Shown one piece after another: positions 21,582 to 31,133 of a stretch of 64,000 nucleotides of DNA. This DNA comes from Mariniflexile sp. TRM1-10 (lineage in GTDB: Bacteria > Bacteroidota > Bacteroidia > Flavobacteriales > Flavobacteriaceae), in assembly GCF_003425985.1 (NCBI RefSeq), contig NZ_CP022985.1:471501-535500 (forward strand). Direction: 5' to 3'. The translations under genes were made by a program, and so were the position numbers. Below the pieces are notes generated by a model. The model saw only the letters and a list, made by a program, of their open reading frames with translations. It ran no database searches and had not been told where the DNA came from. Within the stretch, counting starts at the first letter, position 1. The number at the start of each line of letters is the position of its first letter.

Positions 21582-23276
21582 GTGCGTAAAACATCCCTTT
21601 TATACCTTATTGTATATCTACTATGTTCTTCAGTACTGTTTTGCCAAAACTTGCAACTTAAGATTGAGGGAAGCACTGTGGCTGAAACTGCTACTATCGA
21701 CTCTTTGAATTATACTAAAAACCATGAAAATTATTTATCTATTAAAAGAGAAGTAGATTCGCTTCAAAAAACCCTATATAGAATTGGTTACATTGAAAAT
21801 GAATTGAAACATATTAATAGGCTTAATGACTCTGTTTTTTCTACCGAAATTCATCTGAAAAAAAAGTATAGCAGCATCTCTATATACTATGATAAATCGC
21901 TTATTTCCCAAAAACTATTAAATACTCTATCAAAAAAAGTATTTGATCATTATTTCACCATACCTGTTGGCGAACTTGAAAACACGTTAAATTTTATAAA
22001 CTCAAAGATATCTGAAAAAGGATTTCCATTTTCAAAATTGTATTTATCAAATATTGAAGTAGCTAGCAAGTCTAGTTTAAAAGCGAACTTGATTGTAGAA
22101 TCAACACATCAAAAACGAGTAATAAGTGACATTATAATAAAAGGATATGATAAATTTCCGCGTTCGTATCTAAAACACTACCTAAAAATCAAACCCAATC
22201 AAACATTTAGTCTCAATGTTATAAAAGCAAAAACCGAGCAATTAAATAATTTAAAGTTTGCAAGCGAAATAAAATCGCCTGAAGTTTTATTTTCGAAAGA
22301 TTCTACAACTTTATATTTATATCTTCAAAAAACAAAGAGCAATTCATTTGACGGCTTTTTAGGTTTTGGCACGAATGAAGACACCAATAAATTGCAATTT
22401 GATGGTTATTTAAATCTAAACTTAACTAATAATTTAAATTACGGTGAATCGTTTAGGCTTCTTTACAAAAGTGATGAGAACGACCAAAAGACTTTCGAAA
22501 CTAATTTATCGCTCCCCTATTTGTTTAAATCGCCTATTGGATTAGATTTTACATTACGTATTTTTAAAAGAGATTCATCATTTTCTACGGTAAATCAGAA
22601 CGCCAAAATACATTATCAAATAAACGCTAAGCATAAAGTTTATTCGGGAATTTCATCTACACAATCCAGTAATTTATTAAATCAAGTGTCCTCGTCGGCT
22701 ATATTTGATTACCAAACAACTTACTACACCTTTGCTTATCAGTTTTTAAAGAACCAAAGTTTCAATCTGCTGTTCCCTATTAATTCACAACTATACTTTG
22801 AAAGTAACTTTGGAAAAAGAAACCAATCAAACCAACAAGAAAAACAATCCTTATTAAATATTGATGCTTTTAAAATTTTTAATCTAGATATTAAAAACAG
22901 TATCTATTTAAGAGTAAATGGTGCGACGCTTAACTCCAAAACTTATTTCGAAAATGAACTTATCCGCTTTGGTGGCATCAATTCCATAAGAGGTTTTGAA
23001 GAAAACAGTATCTACGCAACATTATTGGGAGTCACAAACACTGAATACCGATTTCAACTTAACAACTCTATCTACATCCATACCATTACCGATATAGCCT
23101 ACTTTGAAAATAAAATTTCTAGCACCGAAGAAAAACTATTAGGGATAGGTTTTGGCTTTGGCATTTTAACTAAAACCGGTCTACTAAAGTTCAACTACGC
23201 CAATGGGAAAACTGAAGATACGTCATTTAAACTTTCAAATTCCAAAATACATCTTAGTTTGACAGCTAATTTCTAG
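21582..23276 (+). CDS. Omp85/TamA-like outer-membrane barrel protein
   Basis: A 564-residue protein with a signal peptide (LLYLIVYLLCSSVLFCQ). The middle, about residues 120-270, looks like POTRA-type modules (ISDIIIKGYDKFPRSYLKHYLKI). The C-terminal half, rich in alternating strands, contains GGINSIRGFEENS with the RGF motif at about 470, the hallmark of the Omp85 superfamily lid loop, and ends in phenylalanine. Such proteins insert or secrete outer-membrane or lipid cargo; the exact role here is unknown. It begins with GTG, since the upstream ATG is out of frame. It is divergent from rpsL. It is shorter than BamA and closer in build to TamA or FhaC types. Confidence 0.75.
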   Translation: MRKTSLLYLIVYLLCSSVLFCQNLQLKIEGSTVAETATIDSLNYTKNHENYLSIKREVDSLQKTLYRIGYIENELKHINRLNDSVFSTEIHLKKKYSSISIYYDKSLISQKLLNTLSKKVFDHYFTIPVGELENTLNFINSKISEKGFPFSKLYLSNIEVASKSSLKANLIVESTHQKRVISDIIIKGYDKFPRSYLKHYLKIKPNQTFSLNVIKAKTEQLNNLKFASEIKSPEVLFSKDSTTLYLYLQKTKSNSFDGFLGFGTNEDTNKLQFDGYLNLNLTNNLNYGESFRLLYKSDENDQKTFETNLSLPYLFKSPIGLDFTLRIFKRDSSFSTVNQNAKIHYQINAKHKVYSGISSTQSSNLLNQVSSSAIFDYQTTYYTFAYQFLKNQSFNLLFPINSQLYFESNFGKRNQSNQQEKQSLLNIDAFKIFNLDIKNSIYLRVNGATLNSKTYFENELIRFGGINSIRGFEENSIYATLLGVTNTEYRFQLNNSIYIHTITDIAYFENKISSTEEKLLGIGFGFGILTKTGLLKFNYANGKTEDTSFKLSNSKIHLSLTANF

Positions 23277-23335
23277 TCTTTAATTGTCATTTTTTTAATT
23301 TTTCGCCCTAAATCATAAATTTTAACCATTGTTTA

Positions 23336-23382
23336 TTGCTTTATTAACTTTTTATTATGATTTTTGGCATTGACTAACTCAA
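23336..23382 (+). promoter_or_regulatory. Promoter/leader of susC locus 1
   Basis: TTG (23336-23338), 20 bases, then GATTTTTG (23359-23366), followed by the leader CATTGACTAACTCAA. The same arrangement, with the same spacing, is at 31457-31504 before the second susC, and the downstream leader also precedes the genes at 28143 and 30176. Confidence 0.5.
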
Positions 23383-23393
23383 TAATTATAAAA

Positions 23394-26300
23394 ATGAAAA
23401 CAAAGTTTAGTGGAATTCTAACGCTATTACTAGCGTTTGTCGTGCAACTAACGTTCGCACAAGAAAAGACTGTTTCAGGTACAATATCAGATGCATCTGG
23501 TTTACCTTTACCTGGAGCTACTGTCTTACTAAAAGGTACTACAACCGGTACATCGTCAGACTTCGATGGTAATTATTCAATTAAAGCTAATCAAGGCGCT
23601 ACGCTTGTATTTAGTTTTGTTGGGTATGTAACTACCGAAGTTACAGTTGGAGCTTCAAATACCATCAATATTACTTTAAAAGATGATGCAACATCTCTTG
23701 AAGAAGTTATTGTTGTTGCTTATGGTACGCAAACAAGAGAATCCATTGTCGGATCTGTTGGAATTGTATCCTCTGAAACAATAGGCAACCAACAAGTAAC
23801 TTCTCCTTTAAGAGCTTTACAAGGTTCCGTTCCAGGTGTTAATTTATTAACTGCTGGTGGTCAACCAGGAAATAATCCTGATATAAGAATCAGGGGATTT
23901 TCTAGTATAAATGCTGACCAGGCTCCACTTATTGTTCTTGATGGTGCTGCGTTTAATGGTAACTTAAACACTATAAGTCAAGACCAAATTGAATCCATAT
24001 CTGTATTGAAAGATGCCTCTTCTACATCTTTATATGGTTCTAGAGGTGCCAATGGTGTTATTTTAATTACCACAAAAAAAGGAAAAAGAAACACAGATCC
24101 TCTTGTAAGTATTAGATCTCAGTTTGGTGTATCTAAAAATACTGAAGGGATCCATGACATGGTAGGTAGTGAAGATTACATGAAACTAACATGGCAAGCT
24201 CTCAGAAACTCAAATCAATACGTATCTGGGCAATCTGCCGCAGCAGCCGCTACAAATGCAACTGCCGATTTAACTGATTATCTAGGCTACAACCCATATA
24301 ATGTTTCCACTCCTATAGATGTTAATGGCAACTTAGTACCTGGTGCTTCATTATTATGGGAAACAAATTGGGAGGACGAAGTGTTTAATAATAATGTAAC
24401 AAGAGTAAATCACAACCTTAACATTTCTGGGGGTAGTGACAAAACCACATACTTCTTCTCTTTAGATTACTTAAATGAAGATGGTCCTGTGATTACATCA
24501 GATTTCGAAAGAGTTTCAACAAGATTAAATTTAGAATCCCAATTAAAAGATTGGTTGAAAGTAGGTATAAATAATAGCTTTTCTAGGTCTCAATCAGGAT
24601 CGCCTGATCAAACATCAGGTAGTACTACGCAAGCTATCACTTGGATATACGGTATGTCAAGTGTATATCCTGTTTATGCTCGTGATGCTAACGGTAACTT
24701 TATCAGAGATACTGAAGGTGGATTAATTTATGATTTAGGAAATGGCTTGGTACCGGGTCAAGTAGTAAACAGTTCTAGACCTGTATATAGTGGAGAAAGT
24801 ATTCATGCATCACTACTGCTAGGCAAAGAAGATGTTGTTAGAAGCAACTATGTTGGGAATGCGTATGCTGAAATTAATATAGTTGAAGGATTAAAGTTTA
24901 AAACAAGCTTAAGTTATGAAAACTATTTATTTGATCAATATAGCTTTGATGATGATAAAATTGGAGCTGCTTCAAATGTGCAAGGTCGTGTGACTCAAAA
25001 CCGAGACATATTAACAACTTTAAATGCTATACAAAGCTTAAATTATCAAACAAGTTTTGGGAATCACAACATATCCATTGATGCTATAACTGAAGCTTAC
25101 ACAAGTACACAGAATGATTTAAGAAGTCAAGGTACAGGTTTTTTACCTGGACAAGGACAACTTGGTGATGCATCAACACCAGAAGGTGTAGGAGGCTTAA
25201 AAATTTCAGAAAGATTAAATAGTTATTTAGCTCGAGTTGCTTATAATTTTGACAAAACATACTATTTAGAGTTTTCTGGAAGGAGAGATGGCTCTACTCG
25301 TTTTGCTACAGACACACGCTGGGGTAACTTCTTTTCTACTGGTGGTAGCTGGATAGTTTCTAATGAATCTTTCTTAGAAAACAGTAATGTTGTTGACTAT
25401 TTAAAACTAAGGGCATCCTATGGTGAGTTAGGTAATAACAGAGGGATAGGCCTATTCCCTTATCAATCAGTTTTCCAGTCTGGTTATACTAATGAAGGAA
25501 ATTCTGGAATATTATTAGAAGGTGTTGTGGACCCTTTATTATCTTGGGAAAAAACAGCTTCAGCAAATTTTGGTTTAGATTTTAATTTGTTCAATGGTGT
25601 ACTTTCTGGTAGTGTTGATTATTATAACAAGGAATCTAAAGCTTTAATTTATGATGTACCACTAGCTCCATCAACAGGAGTTAAACAAATTAGAACCAAT
25701 AATGGTACACTAAGAAATTATGGTTGGGAGTTTGCTTTAAATTCCAAAATTATAAATAAAGAAGACTTTTCTTGGGAAGCCGGCGTTAATTTCTCACTAG
25801 ACAAGAATGAGATAAAAGAACTTACTCAAGATCAATTTGTTAGTGGCTCAAAACTATGGAAAGAAGGAAATTCATTATTTGATTTTTATATTCAAGAATG
25901 GGCAGGTGTAGATCCCGCAGATGGTTTTGGCATGTGGTTTAAAGATGTTTTAGATGTAGATGGTGAGGTTATAGATAAAGTTACAACTAAAGTTTATAGT
26001 GAAGCTACCCGATACGAACAAGGAGAAACATCATTACCAGATGTAATTGGTGGTTTTACAAATTTAATAACTTACAAACAATTTGACTTAGGTGTGCTAT
26101 TCAACTTCAGTTTTGGTGCTTATTTATTAGATACAGATTACTCTAGTCTTATAAACGTTTTTGAAAGCCCAGGAGGTGCCGCACATCCAGACAACTTTAA
26201 AGCTTGGAAAAGCCCAGGAGACATAACCAATGTTCCTTTATTACTTGCTGCTAATAATGATCATGCCTCTCAATCAACTCGTTTTTTATACAAAAACGAT

Positions 26301-26519
26301 TATATTAGATTAAAAAGCTTAACTTTTGGATACAGCCTACCTCAAACGGCCATAAAAAGAATAGGTTTAAGCAAGGTTAGATTATACGCTCAAGCAGATA
26401 ATATATTTACATGGCAATCACATGAAGGCATCGAACCTGAACAAGCTTTTAGCGGTGTTACCAATAGGAGATCACCACTACAAGCTACTACTGCAATAGG
26501 TGTTAATATTGAATTTTAA
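23394..26519 (+). CDS. SusC/RagA-type TonB-dependent outer-membrane transporter (locus 1)
   Basis: Outer-membrane active importer that works with the SusD partner downstream. The start chosen is MKTKFSGILT (1041 residues). A TTG 10 codons upstream is in frame but lies before the signal peptide (to about FAQ, residue 23). A carboxypeptidase-regulatory-like domain (about 25-100, TVSGTISDASGLPLPGATV) is followed by a TonB-box-like EEVIVVAYGTQ, the plug (IRIRGFSSINADQAPLIVLDG; SVLKDASSTSLYGSRGANG) and a long barrel ending in Phe. Residues 1-78 are almost identical to the second SusC at 31515, after which the two diverge sharply. The substrate cannot be told from the sequence. Confidence 0.93.
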   Translation: MKTKFSGILTLLLAFVVQLTFAQEKTVSGTISDASGLPLPGATVLLKGTTTGTSSDFDGNYSIKANQGATLVFSFVGYVTTEVTVGASNTINITLKDDATSLEEVIVVAYGTQTRESIVGSVGIVSSETIGNQQVTSPLRALQGSVPGVNLLTAGGQPGNNPDIRIRGFSSINADQAPLIVLDGAAFNGNLNTISQDQIESISVLKDASSTSLYGSRGANGVILITTKKGKRNTDPLVSIRSQFGVSKNTEGIHDMVGSEDYMKLTWQALRNSNQYVSGQSAAAAATNATADLTDYLGYNPYNVSTPIDVNGNLVPGASLLWETNWEDEVFNNNVTRVNHNLNISGGSDKTTYFFSLDYLNEDGPVITSDFERVSTRLNLESQLKDWLKVGINNSFSRSQSGSPDQTSGSTTQAITWIYGMSSVYPVYARDANGNFIRDTEGGLIYDLGNGLVPGQVVNSSRPVYSGESIHASLLLGKEDVVRSNYVGNAYAEINIVEGLKFKTSLSYENYLFDQYSFDDDKIGAASNVQGRVTQNRDILTTLNAIQSLNYQTSFGNHNISIDAITEAYTSTQNDLRSQGTGFLPGQGQLGDASTPEGVGGLKISERLNSYLARVAYNFDKTYYLEFSGRRDGSTRFATDTRWGNFFSTGGSWIVSNESFLENSNVVDYLKLRASYGELGNNRGIGLFPYQSVFQSGYTNEGNSGILLEGVVDPLLSWEKTASANFGLDFNLFNGVLSGSVDYYNKESKALIYDVPLAPSTGVKQIRTNNGTLRNYGWEFALNSKIINKEDFSWEAGVNFSLDKNEIKELTQDQFVSGSKLWKEGNSLFDFYIQEWAGVDPADGFGMWFKDVLDVDGEVIDKVTTKVYSEATRYEQGETSLPDVIGGFTNLITYKQFDLGVLFNFSFGAYLLDTDYSSLINVFESPGGAAHPDNFKAWKSPGDITNVPLLLAANNDHASQSTRFLYKNDYIRLKSLTFGYSLPQTAIKRIGLSKVRLYAQADNIFTWQSHEGIEPEQAFSGVTNRRSPLQATTAIGVNIEF

Positions 26520-26529
26520 AAAAAAAGAA

Positions 26530-28002
26530 ATGAAAAATAATAATATTTTAAAGAGAAGTGTTTCTATACTGCTTTTAGCTCTAACATTTGTTGGTTGTTC
26601 AAAAGAGTTTTTAGAGGAGCCACAAAATACATCTGGTATAAATGAATCTGTTGTATTTACCAGCAAAGAAATTACCCAAGCATTTATATCGGGTATCTAT
26701 GCAAATTATAAAGGCCAATGGGATGATGATATTTCAGATGGTGTAAATAATTCTAGTCCTGACACTGGTGGCTTATATTCTATGTATTTTGCTAGAATGA
26801 TAAAAGGAAGTGATGTTGGATTAGGGGTAAGCCATTTTCAATTTGATTATGCACATGAAAATAGAGAGCCTACTTATAGAAGGACTAATTTCGCTTGGTT
26901 TTTTAACTACCAATCTGTTAACTATGCCAATACACTAATTACTGGTGTTGAAGAAAGTGATTTTGAAGAAAGTGTTAAAAAAGAATTTATTGCTATAGGG
27001 AAAACAATAAGAGCGTTCCACCATTTTCAAATTGCTTTAGAGTTTGCTCCTAATTACAATAACAATAGAAGTTTAGTGCGTTTACCACTATATACCGAAA
27101 AGGCTAGTGGATCATCTGAAGGTAACGCACCTGTACCTCTAAGTGATTTTTATGCCTCTATATTGGATGATTTAAAAACTGCTATTCCAGATTTACCTAC
27201 AACTAGGTTAGGTAAAAGTTATATAAACAAAGCCGTAGCACAAGGAATTTTAGCACGTGTTCTCTTAGTTACGCAAGATGATTGGTTAGGTGCATCTAAC
27301 GCAGCTAAAGCTGCTTATGGTGGCAATGCCACTTCTGCTGTTGTTTCTTCAAATTGGGGAGCTGGTTTTAATAATTTACAAGATGATGAATGGATATGGG
27401 GCTTATTTCAAGACGGTTCAAACGAAACATCTTATTATTGGGTAACAACTCCTGCTGTTATGACAGATCACTTAAATTTATCATACAAAGCTGCTTATGC
27501 AAACCGTTTATTTGTGGAAAAATTTTCTCCCTCAGACATAAGAAATACCTTTGTTAAAGATTACTATGGCCCTACTGCAACAAAATATAGAGAATATATA
27601 TTTACGAAATTTGCTTTTTCTTTTGATGCTGATGCTCCTTTGATGAGAAAATCTGAAATGGTATTAATTGATGCTGAAGCACAATATCATTTAGGTTTTG
27701 AAGATGATGCCAGAGATTTATTATTTGCACTACAATCTGCAAGAGATCCTAATGCTATAAAATCCACAAATTCTGGACAAGCCTTATTAGATGAAATTTT
27801 ATTAGAAAGACGTAAAGAACTTTACGGAGAAATAGGCGTAGAATGGTTTGACGCAAAACGATATGGCCTACCCATTACTAGAACTTCGCCAGAACATAGA
27901 GTTCCTGTTTCTGTACCAGCTAATAGTGATCTATTCTTCTTAAAAATACCTCAGAGGGAAATTGATGCCAATCCAAACATTGATGAAAGCATTAATAACT
28001 AA
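26530..28002 (+). CDS. SusD/RagB-type surface lipoprotein (locus 1)
   Basis: Substrate-binding lid of the SusC transporter. It has 490 residues from the ATG 10 bases after the susC stop; a GTG further upstream overlaps susC and is not needed. A lipoprotein signal ends FVGC (Cys23). The helical TPR-like core is visible as repeated Ala-rich helices, and the C-terminal ILLERRKELYGEIGVEWFDAKRYG is the typical SusD signature. A terminator hairpin follows at 28037. Confidence 0.93.
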   Translation: MKNNNILKRSVSILLLALTFVGCSKEFLEEPQNTSGINESVVFTSKEITQAFISGIYANYKGQWDDDISDGVNNSSPDTGGLYSMYFARMIKGSDVGLGVSHFQFDYAHENREPTYRRTNFAWFFNYQSVNYANTLITGVEESDFEESVKKEFIAIGKTIRAFHHFQIALEFAPNYNNNRSLVRLPLYTEKASGSSEGNAPVPLSDFYASILDDLKTAIPDLPTTRLGKSYINKAVAQGILARVLLVTQDDWLGASNAAKAAYGGNATSAVVSSNWGAGFNNLQDDEWIWGLFQDGSNETSYYWVTTPAVMTDHLNLSYKAAYANRLFVEKFSPSDIRNTFVKDYYGPTATKYREYIFTKFAFSFDADAPLMRKSEMVLIDAEAQYHLGFEDDARDLLFALQSARDPNAIKSTNSGQALLDEILLERRKELYGEIGVEWFDAKRYGLPITRTSPEHRVPVSVPANSDLFFLKIPQREIDANPNIDESINN

Positions 28003-28036
28003 TAACTATTAATAATAACTTAAGTTATAAACAAAA

Positions 28037-28070
28037 GAGCAGTTTTATTTATTACAAAACTGCTCCATTT
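28037..28070 (+). terminator. Terminator after susCD locus 1
   Basis: The arms GAGCAGTTTT (28037-28046) and AAAACTGCTC (28056-28065) form a perfect 10-bp stem followed by CATTTTGTTT. It separates the susCD pair from the protease gene. Confidence 0.65.
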
Positions 28071-28110
28071 TGTTTAGAAACTGTTGATTTACAAACACGT
28101 TTTATCAGCC

Positions 28111-28132
28111 TACTTTAATTGCTTAATTCAAA
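28111..28132 (+). promoter_or_regulatory. Leader element before the subtilase gene
   Basis: TACTTTAATTGCTTAATTCA resembles the leader seen before both susC genes and the lipoprotein at 30176 (TnnTTTG-ATTGACTAACTCAA). The -7-like box is TACTTTAA and no properly spaced TTG is obvious, so this is the weakest member of the set. Confidence 0.35.
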
Positions 28133-28142
28133 TGTAGAACGT

Positions 28143-30086
28143 ATGAAAAACATTATATCTGTTTTTAGTTTAATTAGCCTGATTACTATATCATTAAATG
28201 CTCAAACTAAAACTGAGAGAGAAGTTATTACCAAAAATTATAATTTTGAAGCTATAAATCAGCTAAAAGAAGAATTAGAAACTAGTTTTTTAGTTAGAGA
28301 AAATAAGATTTTAGATTACTTAAAAAGGAATAACAAATCCAGTAAAAATATAATAGTAAAAGGTAAAACCTATAATATTTACGATATTGTGAATGGGCAT
28401 CCTGTTTATAGAACTACTCATAGTTTAAATAGTGCTAAGTCAACCAAAACTGATAAATTACAAACGGGCGGAAATTTAGGACTGAATTTGGATGGAACGA
28501 ATATGGTTATAGCAGTTTGGGATGAGGAAAGTGTACGAGGAACCCATGTTGAGTTTGAAGACGGCGAAGCAATTCCTGTATCTAGAGTGATTTACCCAGA
28601 ATTTCCAAACGGTTTTTTTGGACCAATAAGTGACCATGCCACTCATGTAGCGGGTATACTTATTGCAAAGGGCACAGATGTTAATGCAAAAGGAATGGCT
28701 CCAAAAGCAACTTTAAGATCTTTTGATTGGGGTCTTGACGATCAAGAAGCATTGACTGAAGCCGCAAATGGTTTACTTATTTCAAATCATTCGTATGGAG
28801 TACCTATATATAATTCTTCAAATGTACAACAAGTTGATGCAAAAGACATTGGGTCTTATTCGACTGATGCAAGAGCTTGGGATCAAGTTTCATTTCAGTC
28901 TCCTTATTATTTAGCTGTAAATTCTGCTGGTAATGATGGAAGTGAAACCTACACTGGTGGATTAGGTGTGGGATATGATAAACTAACTGGTAACAAAACA
29001 GCTAAGAATATTTTAGTTGTTGCCAATGCAAATCCATCTGTACATCCAGAATTTGGCACACTAATAAATTTCCCTATTAACACGAGTAGTAGCCAAGGGC
29101 CAACAGATGATTTTAGAATAAAACCAGACATTGCAGGAGATGGCACAAATGTTTATTCATCAACTTCTGGATCTAACACTCAATATTCCACCTTTTCTGG
29201 AACCTCTATGGCATCACCTAATGTTGCTGGTACTTTGCTGCTCCTGCAAGAATACTATAATCGTATAAATGCAAGCTATATGAAAGCTGCAACCTTGAAA
29301 GGTTTAGTTTGTCATACAGCTATAGATAACGCAAGTAGAATAGGTCCAGATCCTATTTTTGGTTGGGGTCTTCTTGATGCAGAAGCCTCAGCTTTAGTTA
29401 TACAAGGAAATTCAAATGGGACCGCAGTTATAAAAGAACTTACTTTAAATGATAAAGGAACCTATACCTATCAATTTTCAGCAAGTGCTAACGGACCAGT
29501 TTCTGCAACTATTTGTTGGACAGATCCAGCAGGTACAGTTTCTTCAAGCTTAAACAATGTTCTTACGCCTAGATTAGTAAATGATTTAGATATCAGAATT
29601 GAAAATGAAAACAGTACAGTTTTTTTTCCTTGGAAATTAAATACTGCTAATGTTGCTGGATCTGCAATAAAAGGTGACAATACTGTTGACAACATAGAAA
29701 GAATAGATATCCCAACACCAAGTGCTGGAAATTACACACTAACTGTTACTCACAAAGGGAGCCTAACTAATGGTTCACAAGCATTCTCGCTAATTGTAAC
29801 CGGTTCTGACTTGACTTTAAGCGCAACTCAAAAACCCCTTGACAACATTGTTGTTTGGCCAAACCCTGCAGGTGACATTTTAAATTTTCGTTTTAAACCC
29901 ACAGAACCTAAAATTAAAATTCGTTTATATAATATACTTGGTAAGGTCATTTATCAAAAGGAAATGGAAATCAATAATTCTGTAATTGAAGAAGCAATAA
30001 ATACGGGAAATTTTTTAAAAGGAATCTATTTCTTAAATATTCAAAATGGAAATGGAATTTATAACAGAAAAATATTAATTAGGTAA
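28143..30086 (+). CDS. Secreted subtilisin-family (S8) serine protease with T9SS C-terminal domain
   Basis: A 647-residue secreted protease. A signal peptide ends near SLNAQ (about residue 21). The catalytic residues in subtilase order are Asp127 (VWDEESV), His165 (DHATHVAG), oxyanion Asn264 (SAGNDG) and Ser355 (GTSMASPNVAG). A C-terminal beta domain (about 425-555) resembles those following many subtilases. The last ~75 residues (VWPNPAGDILNFRF to IYNRKILIR) are a type IX secretion type A sorting domain. ATG is preferred to a TTG 8 codons upstream. It lies between susD and a lipoprotein gene, which suggests protein degradation linked to uptake, but this is inference. Confidence 0.9.
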   Translation: MKNIISVFSLISLITISLNAQTKTEREVITKNYNFEAINQLKEELETSFLVRENKILDYLKRNNKSSKNIIVKGKTYNIYDIVNGHPVYRTTHSLNSAKSTKTDKLQTGGNLGLNLDGTNMVIAVWDEESVRGTHVEFEDGEAIPVSRVIYPEFPNGFFGPISDHATHVAGILIAKGTDVNAKGMAPKATLRSFDWGLDDQEALTEAANGLLISNHSYGVPIYNSSNVQQVDAKDIGSYSTDARAWDQVSFQSPYYLAVNSAGNDGSETYTGGLGVGYDKLTGNKTAKNILVVANANPSVHPEFGTLINFPINTSSSQGPTDDFRIKPDIAGDGTNVYSSTSGSNTQYSTFSGTSMASPNVAGTLLLLQEYYNRINASYMKAATLKGLVCHTAIDNASRIGPDPIFGWGLLDAEASALVIQGNSNGTAVIKELTLNDKGTYTYQFSASANGPVSATICWTDPAGTVSSSLNNVLTPRLVNDLDIRIENENSTVFFPWKLNTANVAGSAIKGDNTVDNIERIDIPTPSAGNYTLTVTHKGSLTNGSQAFSLIVTGSDLTLSATQKPLDNIVVWPNPAGDILNFRFKPTEPKIKIRLYNILGKVIYQKEMEINNSVIEEAINTGNFLKGIYFLNIQNGNGIYNRKILIR

Positions 30087-30127
30087 CCACCTATTTTTCA
30101 ATACTTTCAAATATAATTTATGTTGTT

Positions 30128-30152
30128 TATATTTGGAATTGACTAACTCAAA
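30128..30152 (+). promoter_or_regulatory. Promoter/leader of the lipoprotein gene at 30176
   Basis: TATATTTG (30128-30135) is a consensus Bacteroidetes -7 box, followed by GAATTGACTAACTCAAA, which nearly matches the leader of susC locus 1. Only a weak TTTC is found at the -33 distance. Confidence 0.5.
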
Positions 30153-30175
30153 TGAATAATTAAAAGATTAAAATT

Positions 30176-30913
30176 ATGAAAAAAATTAAATTTTTATCCT
30201 TAGTAACAATTTTACTATTTGTTTTAAATAGTTGCAACGTAGATGATCAAGAACCAGTAAACATTGACTATGTAGGTTTTGTATCTGATTTTGCAATAGG
30301 TGTTGATCCTACTGGAACTAAATCACAAGATGTTTCAATTTATGCTACCAAGACAAAGAATTTCGATAGAACTTTTTCTATAAATATAGTTCCAAATTTG
30401 ACTACTGCAAGTGCTACCGCATATAGTATTCCTAGCTCCGTAACAATACCTGCTGGCAGTAATACTGGCTCATTTTCACTTAATGCCATTGGTGAGAATA
30501 TAAAAGCTTCTGGTCTAGATATTGTAGTAATTGAAATTAAATCTGAGGATAAGATATTGCTTGGTGAGCCTATAAAATTAAACCTTCAACAAGTTTGTCC
30601 TTATCCTGAGACCGTTTTAGATATTATTTTTGACGGATACGGTGATGAAACAAGTTGGGAAATAAAAGATAACTCAGATACCGTTTTATACTCTGCTGCT
30701 TTAGGCACCTATACTGAAGGTCAAGTTAGTGCTTCTGCTACTTTTTGTTTAGCTCCTGGAACTTACACATTCACTATTAACGATAAATATGGTGATGGGC
30801 TTTCTTATCCTGCAAATGGAAGCGCTACAATAACTAATAGCGGAACAAAATTAACTGAAGTTATCGGTGATTTTGGCTACGGAACATCAAAACAATTTAC
30901 CATTAGTAATTAA
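30176..30913 (+). CDS. Surface lipoprotein with Calx-beta-like and convertase-P-like regions
   Basis: A 245-residue protein. The lipoprotein signal ends LNSC (Cys20). Residues about 40-135 form a beta domain reminiscent of Calx-beta repeats (VTIPAGSNTGSFSLNAIGENIKAS is split over several strands). The C-terminal part has DGYGDETSWEIKD and TFTINDKYGDGLSYPANGS, a motif pair common in secreted Flavobacteriaceae proteins. Function is unknown. It has its own promoter-like leader and a strong terminator, and sits between the subtilase and the rlmB fragment. Confidence 0.7.
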   Translation: MKKIKFLSLVTILLFVLNSCNVDDQEPVNIDYVGFVSDFAIGVDPTGTKSQDVSIYATKTKNFDRTFSINIVPNLTTASATAYSIPSSVTIPAGSNTGSFSLNAIGENIKASGLDIVVIEIKSEDKILLGEPIKLNLQQVCPYPETVLDIIFDGYGDETSWEIKDNSDTVLYSAALGTYTEGQVSASATFCLAPGTYTFTINDKYGDGLSYPANGSATITNSGTKLTEVIGDFGYGTSKQFTISN

Positions 30914-30937
30914 ATTCAATTATAACATTTTTATAAA

Positions 30938-30969
30938 AAAAACAGATTGCCATCTAGCAATCTGTTTTT
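30938..30969 (+). terminator. Terminator after the lipoprotein gene
   Basis: The arms AAAAACAGATTGC and GCAATCTGTTTTT form a perfect 13-bp stem with a six-base loop, followed by a T-run. Its T-run runs directly into the upstream sequence of the rlmB fragment, exactly as the different hairpin at 37624 does before intact rlmB. Confidence 0.8.
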
Positions 30970-30986
30970 TTTATACCTTTACCTCC

Positions 30987-31133
30987 ATGGAAAACCAAAC
31001 ACAAATTTTTGGAATACGCGCTGTTATTGAAGCCGCAAATGCAGGCGAAACTATAGATAAAGCGTTTCTTCAAAAAGGCTTAAAAGGTGAACTATTTAAT
31101 GAATTAAAATCTTTGTTAAAATCCATTTTTTGA
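30987..31133 (+). pseudogene. Truncated duplicate of the 5' end of rlmB
   Basis: 48 codons beginning MENQTQIFGIRAVIEAANAG match residues 1 to about 42 of the intact RlmB at 37670 with few changes, then end in an unrelated KSIF and stop. The bases just before the ATG (TTATACCTTTACCT) are also shared. No catalytic SPOUT domain remains, so no methyltransferase function is expected. It marks a duplication junction at the right end of the first SusC/SusD locus. Confidence 0.88.

Noticed and set aside
30867..31133. An 88-residue reading frame covering the rlmB fragment
   Set aside because: Its first 40 codons overlap the end of the lipoprotein gene and cross a strong terminator. Only the part from 30987 has similarity to a real gene.
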